From contig CAJINV010000039.1 in assembly GCA_905178155.1 (NCBI GenBank), forward strand, positions 1 to 24,444: a DNA stretch of 24,444 nucleotides, read 5' to 3'. Positions 18,889 to 24,444 of the stretch are shown piece by piece (the stretch's first letter is position 1; each line of letters opens with the position of its first letter). The DNA is from Amoebophrya sp. A120 (taxonomy: Eukaryota > Sar > Dinophyceae > Syndiniales > Amoebophryaceae). A program made the position numbers and the translations under genes. Under the pieces are notes generated by a model, which was not told where the DNA came from, made no database searches, and was given only the letters and a program-made list of their open reading frames with translations.

Positions 18889-20013
18889 CACCTTGGCGAG
18901 GCTGCGCACGTCGTCGGGCGACCAATCGTCGTGCGCGACAAGAACGGAGACTACGTCACCACACTGGGAAAGGGGCTTCCCGGGGAGCCGGTAGACCTAT
19001 CGCACAGCGTGAATGCCGATGGATCGGGACACTGGTCGCTAACGCGCGAGGTCCGGAACCCAAACTATTCACCCCCTGGTCAGGCGGGAGGCGTAAATAA
19101 TTGCGCTTTCAATGCTATCGCTGCTGCCGTCTACGGGGATCAAGGTCGTGGTGGAGAACTTCGAGGCAAGACTGTGGCTGCTATTGCGAAATCGCCGGGC
19201 CGCATCGCAGCTGTTGCCTCAGATATACGCCGCTACCAGCACTACATGGGAGGAAACTGGAAGAAAGAAAACGGCCACTACATGGTGCTATCCAAAAAAT
19301 CTCCCATGTGGACAGACATCGTGAAAAAGGCCCGAGCAAAAAACGCTTTGTTTGAGGATATCGACGATAGCAAAGTCGAATTCATCGAGATTCATTTTTC
19401 AGCGAAGGGAACCACAGGCACGGGGGCCGATGATTTTGGATGTCACCTTACCGGCGTCCCTTTTTGGTCAAAGCAAACGGGCACGCACAAGAGGCACGTC
19501 AAGGAAAAGATGCACTGCCACTACGAAGCCAACACGAAGACGCACACAGAACATGGACGCGCTGCGGATGCCAAGAACTACGGAAATAATATAATTGTCT
19601 ACGCGCCCGCTCACAGAATGAGCCCAAGCCAAGCTGCGATGAATACCGAATGGCCGAAGCACGGCTCTCTTTATAATGATAGCAGTCACCTAGCGCGCTT
19701 TCACCGAGAAATCCTACAACAGGCGAGGCTCAATTTATTGAATGGACTGCAAAATGCCTATGCGAACAGCAAAGGGCGTGGGAAGCCGCCATACCCGATG
19801 GGTCCCGATCCAGATGGAAAGGTGATTGGATTTCCGAAAACCAAAGCAATTGCGAAGCATGCGGCGAACATCTTCGGAGCTAACCCCAACGCGTTTCTCG
19901 GAGACCGGAACGCCAAAGATGCAATTTTTTTTCTAATGCAACACATGGAGGACGGCCGGTTTTTAAACCAGCCTGTCGGATTCTGGAAACAGGTCCAAGG
20001 ACAACGTCGGTAA
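18889..20013 (+). CDS. Giant SecA-like gene, last coding block: OTU-like cysteine protease module (permuted?)
   Basis: The terminal exon ends at TAA 20011-20013. It opens with GEAAHVVGRPIVVRDKNGDY and SVNADGSGHWSL, which resembles the second half of an OTU deubiquitinase fold (the 'A..l..pI.V' strand and a downstream His, here at 19030-19032). It continues with GGVNNCAFNAIAAAVYGD, resembling the OTU start ('D/N-x-x-C-x-F/L-x-A-i-A', Cys at 19102-19104), followed by an LRGKTVAAIAKSP helix. A further His-containing strand (NNIIVYAPAHR, about 19585-19617) offers another candidate catalytic His. The C-terminal 130 residues are helical and basic. A cysteine hydrolase activity on ubiquitin-like or other peptide bonds is inference. 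The exact catalytic set cannot be fixed by eye. Confidence 0.6.
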   Translation, partial: HLGEAAHVVGRPIVVRDKNGDYVTTLGKGLPGEPVDLSHSVNADGSGHWSLTREVRNPNYSPPGQAGGVNNCAFNAIAAAVYGDQGRGGELRGKTVAAIAKSPGRIAAVASDIRRYQHYMGGNWKKENGHYMVLSKKSPMWTDIVKKARAKNALFEDIDDSKVEFIEIHFSAKGTTGTGADDFGCHLTGVPFWSKQTGTHKRHVKEKMHCHYEANTKTHTEHGRAADAKNYGNNIIVYAPAHRMSPSQAAMNTEWPKHGSLYNDSSHLARFHREILQQARLNLLNGLQNAYANSKGRGKPPYPMGPDPDGKVIGFPKTKAIAKHAANIFGANPNAFLGDRNAKDAIFFLMQHMEDGRFLNQPVGFWKQVQGQRR

Positions 20014-21600
20014 GCTGCAACTCAATCTGGGATGGGCTTTCCGGTGCTCGCCCCTCCTTCAGGGGTGTCCATGTGGCGAGAGGTGGTCGTTGATATATAT
20101 GAATATCATTCCTGCGCGAGGTCCCGCTCCACGGCTATCGCTAGCTCTTAGCAATGTCGGAGTATGCAGCAACGAATATTTTGTCTTTTCGTGAGTGCAA
20201 CCGCACCCTCATCAAGTCTTCTTCTCGGAATACTCGCACGATTAGCGATACGAGTCTATGATCGCTATTTTTTTTTCCCCTGATCGGCGTAATGCTTCAT
20301 AAATTCAATTTGTGAATTGTTCTCCGATTGCTTGGGGTTTCGTTACTATGTACAATATTTTTTTGGGCCAAGGCTACTACTCTGGAACATGTGTTTTGCC
20401 TGCACGTTTTGCATTTTTTCGTCTCAAAACGCATTGCAAAAATCGTAGAGGCCACACTAGAAAGCATGTATCGACCACCTGTACAATGTCACTACTCAGA
20501 GTAGAGTTGTTTTAGTTTTTTCCTTGAGAAGATTTATTTTAGATACAAATGACCAACTTCAATACTTGGTTGAAGGAATTGATATACGCTGCTTCTGAAA
20601 GAGAAAGACCCAGTTTCCAATAACAATGAACACGTCGTCAGCATCTAGATAGATCCATAGCCATACGATTGGCAATTCATCGTATGAGGAAGATTTTATC
20701 TATCTTCCTGTCTGCACAAGCCAACGCATTATATAGTGGAGGACCGCCTCATGATCTAGCGTGGAGAGTTTTCAAATCACTATGAATTGAGTTCTACAAT
20801 GGACAATTCAAATTCTTGTGCCTGAGTGCTAGTTTCCATCTTGCCATGCATGCTCAGCTTTTGCTTGCGCATAGCATGTGCTGCGCTTACTTACACGTAT
20901 GCTACTGCTACACAAAGATCAGTTTCAGTTTCAACCTTTGGAAAATGTAGTGAGAACAGTCTATAGTTCCTTTTTTCTGCATCCCAAGTGACATACAGGA
21001 TATCAAATTGTGGACAATTGCAGTGGTTTTCTTGAAATTAGAGTCCCTGTGGTCCATAGAGGCAGAAGTTGAGGTATTTCTGATCATTATGCCAACGCCT
21101 CCCGTGGAATATGATTTTTGATTCGCCGCCTAAGAAGACAAGTACTTGACGTGAACAAGTATGCGCAAAGCAACTCGCGGTGATTTTGAGGCTTCATCCG
21201 GAGATCAACCGTGAAGGATTGTGACGCGCAGGCAAACTGTCACTTATTTCGGTTTCCCTCGTTTTTTCTTCCTTCCTAGTATGTCAGTTATGAATACCTG
21301 ACCTGGTGGAAGTAGCGGCGCAAGCAAAATGAAAGAGAGTGAAAGCGACTTGTTCTGATTTCCGGAGGACAGTGTAGTTCCTGGCATAGACTTCTCATCT
21401 TGAGTAGAATTCTCGCACTTCGCACGAATATCGTATTTGTAATCTCCAATTTTAAGCCATGTTCAGCAGTGCTCGCTTCGTGTTGGTCATGTGATCTAAA
21501 CCCTACCTCCACGAAAGACTGAAGCTTCTATGAGATCCCGAAATGCCTGTTCTCCAAATGCAAATGATGAAGAATTTGAAGAAATCAGGCTCTCTTGGTT
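20014..21600. other. Intergenic stretch with no supported gene
   Basis: AT-richer sequence with stops in all frames; the longest ORFs (for example 20312-20515) lack coding character. I see two hairpins, CATACGAT/ATCGTATG near 20662-20686 and GAAGAT/ATCTTC near 20690-20708, and no RNA gene. The 3' end signals of the giant gene and the 5' LTR of the retroelement probably share this interval, but no LTR boundary or polyadenylation motif can be fixed. Confidence 0.6.
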
Positions 21601-21623
21601 AGGATTTTACTCAGACCCGGCGG

Positions 21624-21668
21624 CCCCGGTAAAATCTTTACCGGGGACCCCCGACCCCGGTAAAATCG
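21624..21668. repeat. Palindrome CCCCGGTAAA-ATC-TTTACCGGGG plus a third copy
   Basis: A perfect 10-bp inverted repeat (21624-21633 and 21637-21646) has a 3-base loop. A third, direct copy CCCCGGTAAAATC follows at 21656-21668, and GGATTTTAC stands just upstream. It lies about 300 bp before gag, in the position of an LTR or leader. It could be a transcription or RNA-structure signal of the element. Confidence 0.7.
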
Positions 21669-21975
21669 TGAGCATACAGAGCGAGAAGTAGGTCCCAGAA
21701 TGACTAGTGATCTGGATCCTTAGAGTCTGTGATGAGTGGATGACGACCATGATGAAACTTGAATGATGAATCTTCACAGGATGCAACGCAGCCAGAGGCT
21801 TTCGCCCTGTCTGCTGAGAGATTGAAGTGTTTGTGGTGTTTGAAGAACCTTTTCAGGTAGAAGCTTGAGTCACTCAGTGTGGCAGGTGTGTTCAAAGTCC
21901 AACACTGCGCTGCGACTTAGACGCCAATCTGTGCTACTTCACACTAGTGACAGTAGATTCATTGAAGAAAACAAG

Positions 21976-22577
21976 ATGACTGCGGTATCCGCAGAGATCG
22001 CTGCGAAGCTGCCGGATGCGACTGGCTGGATCGAATGGGATCGCTCTGTCCGTGAGGAGGTCGAGCGCCTCGGACTTAGCGTCTACTTCGACAACGTCAT
22101 CGTCAATCTCGGTCAGCCCGGCCTCCCCGGAGGTGCCGGTCAGCAGGCTGAGGCGGTTGCTCAGAAATGGCGCAACCTGAAGGCCGCGATGCTGAAGTCC
22201 TTGACTGGTTCTTGTAAGACCTGGCTGCACGCTCGCCCGAATTACAACGCTCTGAATGCTGGAGAGTTGTATTTGGAGTTGCGTGACATTGGTCATTACG
22301 ACCAGCAGAACAGGACCCAGCAGAAAATCCGTGTTGCTTGTCTCGAATCGATGAAATTCGATGACCGCGACCAACAGCAGGACCCGCCTTCCTTTCTCGC
22401 CAAGGTCAAGCGCGTCATGGACCAGTCCCCTGCGGTGTTTCCGCCCGACCAAGCTCGTCCCGCTGAAGATCGTCAGGCCCAGAACATCTTAGACTACCTG
22501 CCCAAGATGTTTTCCAAGGGTTTCAAGGACACGATCGCGCGCATGGTCGAGGACGGTGCCCAGTTGACGATGCAGCG
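21976..22577 (+). CDS. gag: Retrotransposon Gag, N-terminal part (first frame)
   Basis: The start is taken at the ATG at 21976 (MTAVSAEIAAKLPDATGW), although the frame is open upstream to 21865. The first 200 residues are a helical capsid-like domain (WIEWDRSVREEVERLGLSVY, then KWRNLKAAMLKSLTGSCKTW and LYLELRDIGHYDQQNRTQQK). This resembles the UBN2/copia-type Gag layout in which short conserved helices precede a zinc knuckle. The frame ends at TGA 22588-22590 after QLTMQRADG. Just before it, sense continues in the next frame (EQMGDKLATRLQAM), so a single-base shift near 22575-22580 splits the protein. Confidence 0.8.
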
Positions 22578-23119
22578 AGCAGATGGGTGACAAGTTGGCG
22601 ACCCGTCTGCAGGCCATGATCAAGGACGGTGAGTACAAGGTGGAGAGCTCCAGCTTCGGCAAGGCGTTCCCGACGGTTGAGTACGACGAGGACAAGACTG
22701 CCGCTTCCAAGAAGCGCCCCCAGGCTAGTGGTAATGATGAGGACGGTAAAACTTTCATGTCTGCGACTGCTCTCAAGCGGTTCAAGGCTAAACTGAAAAA
22801 GAAAGTTACCGCCGAAGTCCACGCAAGCCAGGGTGGTGATTCTTCTACCCGTAAGAAGGGGAAGGGCAAGAAGGACAAGAAGTTCAAGGATTACAAGAAG
22901 AATATCCAGTGCTACAAGTGCTATGACTGGGGTCACTACGCGCGGGAGTGTCCTACCGCTGCTGCGTCTACGGGTGGGAAACCCAAAGGCAAAGGCAAAG
23001 GAGGGGGCAACGCGTACACCGGCTTCGGTGAACCCACGGTCTACCAGGACTGGGGTGGTGCCTGGGTCTGGCATGATGCTAGCGCTGGATCGGGATCCGG
23101 AAAGCCCGGAACGAGCTGA
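22578..23119 (+). CDS. gag: Retrotransposon Gag, C-terminal part with CCHC zinc knuckle
   Basis: Reads EQMGDKLATRLQAMIKDGEY, a Lys-rich stretch (about 22790-22900), then CYKCYDWGHYARECP (about 22910-22954), a C-x2-C-x4-H-x4-C knuckle that would bind the element RNA. A Gly/Trp-rich tail (KGKGKGGGNAYTGF, DWGGAWVWHD) follows. It ends at TGA 23117-23119. Relative to the first gag frame it is shifted by +1; it is in the same frame as pol. Whether the shift is a mutation, an assembly error or a frameshift signal is unknown; position inside the capsid-nucleocapsid join favours a mutation. Confidence 0.8.
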
Positions 23120-24444
23120 GATGAGGATCAAGATCCGGAACGGGGAAGATGTTGTTTGAACTTTGAGGCGGATGAAGTGCATTACAAGAGTTTCGTAGAT
23201 TCGGTTAACTCTGCTGCTACTATGTTGTCTGTTGTTGATTATTGTGCAGCCAGTTACCTAGGTGTAAAGCAGGTAAACCTAGTTGACAGCTGTGCAAATA
23301 GATACTTATCCAAGCACGCTGATGATTTTAAGAACATCACGGGCCGACGCTGTACCATCAACGGAACAGCTGGCGCACGGGATGGATTTATAGGAGAATT
23401 GCAACCCAACCAATTAAACCTGCGACATGGTGTTTATTTTAAAGATCTACCGAAGGACATTGATAGGATTTTGCCTTGGCTCGGTGAAGGTAACATGTCA
23501 CAAGTAGGATGGGAGCTTACCTTTCACAGCACCGGCGGAACCATTGCTCACACTGGTACCGGCCGCGTGTTGGACATAAAGAATCGTCCCAGAATGTGCC
23601 TTCCCGTCCTTGGTTGCCACTTGTTTGACCTGCAGGAGGCAGATGCTGCGGACGGCTTTGTCTGTACTTCTGTCGCCGAGGTATCCACTAGTAGTTGTTA
23701 CTTGACTAAGTTAGAGCTACATAGACGTCTTGGACATTTCCATGTGGACGGGCTCAACGTCAGTTGTCCCGAATGCGATAGAACTAAAGGACAGAGGAAC
23801 CCACATGCGAAAGTAAGAAATGTTGAGAATTATAAACCTCAACCACTAAAACTATTAGCGTTTGACTTCGGTGTCGGTGTGAAGCCCATGTCTATCATGA
23901 AGCACACCTGTGTCCTTGTTGGTATCTGTGACGCCATCAAGAAGTGTTTTGTCAGGCCTCTTTTGTACAAGAGCGACTGCGTGGAGGAGTTGGAAGACAT
24001 TATCAAAGGCATTCGCGCAGACTGGTCATTGTCCTTGGATGGCAAGGTCGTTTGGTTCCTGAGACGGGACAATGAGCCAGTTCTGGGCAGTGAGCACATG
24101 ACCAAGGTCATGCAATCGCTGCAGATCTGTGACGCTCCAATTGTTCCTCACAATCCAGAGCAAAACGGAACCTGCGAACGTTTTATGCGGACGCTGTTCG
24201 GCTCCTGCCGTACACTGTTGGTTCACGTCGATCGCCGTCCGTGGTCCTATGCCATAGTCTACAGCGGTGATTGTTGGGACCGGCTGCCGCATAAATATGC
24301 AAAGATGCCAGAGCATGACGGAGAGACTCCGATAGAGATCCTTGAGAAGAGGACAGGAAGGAACAGTGCGAAGCAAGGCATTGGCCTGCTCAGGCGTTTT
24401 GGTTGTCTTGTTTACTTTCGTGAACAAATCAAGACGGACAGAGA
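23120..24444 (+). CDS. pol: Retrotransposon Pol, protease and integrase (3'-partial)
   Basis: The frame is open from the codon after the gag UGA to the window end. NLVDSCANRYLSKHADDF (about 23280-23333) aligns with the copia protease active site 'LDSGAsxHmt', with Cys in place of Gly. LHRRLGHFHVDGL followed by CPECDRTKG (about 23728-23790) is the HHCC pre-integrase finger. The integrase catalytic residues are Asp in LLAFDFGVG (about 23865), Asp in FLRRDNEPV (24068 region) and Glu in PEQNGTCERF (24176-24181 region). The end reads PIEILEKRTGR and LLRRFGCLVYF, the usual copia 'tPxEl...lrvFGc.v' lead-out. Reverse transcriptase and RNase H are beyond the edge. Expression would need UGA readthrough. 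Confidence 0.85.

Larger units (their letters stand above)
21700..24444 (+). mobile_element. Ty1/copia-class LTR retrotransposon, 5' part, runs off the window
   Basis: Gene order is gag (CCHC knuckle), protease-like region, pre-integrase HHCC finger, integrase D,D,E. Integrase ahead of reverse transcriptase is the mark of Ty1/copia (Pseudoviridae). The left limit is approximate: no LTR pair is available and I found no tRNA-complementary primer-binding site. One gag frameshift is present and one in-frame UGA separates gag from pol. The rest of pol is open, so the copy is fairly young. It is unrelated to the introns upstream. Confidence 0.85.

Noticed and set aside
20312-20515. Small ORF in the intergenic stretch
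   Set aside because: Short, AT-rich context, unlike the codon use of the real exons, with no supporting motif.
21700-21975. Defined 5' LTR and tRNA primer-binding site
   Set aside because: No second LTR is in the window and I found no stretch matching a usual initiator-Met primer-binding site, so I do not place boundaries.
1-24444. tRNA, rRNA, CRISPR array or riboswitch
   Set aside because: No cloverleaf, rRNA-like or regularly spaced repeat sequence was seen; hairpins found are short palindromes or intron ends.

Overview
The window reads as nuclear DNA of a protist. One very large plus-strand gene, open at the left edge and ending with TAA at 20011-20013, is cut into about 15 coding blocks by introns of roughly 80-640 bp. 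It is followed by a gene-poor stretch of about 1.6 kb and then the 5' part of a Ty1/copia-class LTR retrotransposon that runs off the right edge. A bacterial source is ruled out by the intron structure. The mix of GT-AG introns and introns whose ends are inverted repeats inside short direct repeats resembles introner-rich genomes such as the parasitic dinoflagellate Amoebophrya; euglenid non-conventional introns are an alternative. The taxon is inference.

Giant gene (3-20013). If all blocks belong to one transcript, they encode about 5,000 residues, with the N-terminus outside the window. Blocks 1-6 (3-10242) encode sequence I do not recognise. Blocks 7-10 (10570-16412) carry a split SecA-type DEAD ATPase: Walker A QVPTGEGKT, DESD, a VDADNTG...GLHQ signature, GLTGTLG, TNISGRGTDIKL and QNFGRTARTG. 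These are followed by a TPR-like stretch, coiled coils and a strongly hydrophobic Gly/Ala-rich segment. Blocks 11-13 are helical and Ala-rich. The last block (18889-20013) looks like an OTU-type cysteine protease fold with its halves in swapped order. The architecture matches, from memory, very large SecA-DEAD proteins found sporadically in eukaryotes; it is not a plastid SecA.

Introns. I fixed exon joins by asking where reading phase is kept. At several joins the intron is bounded by a 3-6 bp direct repeat, and terminal inverted repeats lie exactly against that repeat (introns 5954-6376, 12717-13135, 13364-13697, 18601-18888). Others (8014-8173, 8700-9124, 16413-16920) fit ordinary GT-AG splicing but still have paired ends. 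This is the most interesting pattern in the window.

Retroelement (about 21.7 kb to the right edge). A gag with a CCHC zinc knuckle is broken by one +1 frameshift. A single in-frame UGA separates it from pol, which stays open to the window end and shows a protease-like region (DSCA instead of DSGA), the HHCC pre-integrase finger and the D,D,E integrase core. Reverse transcriptase and RNase H would lie beyond the window.
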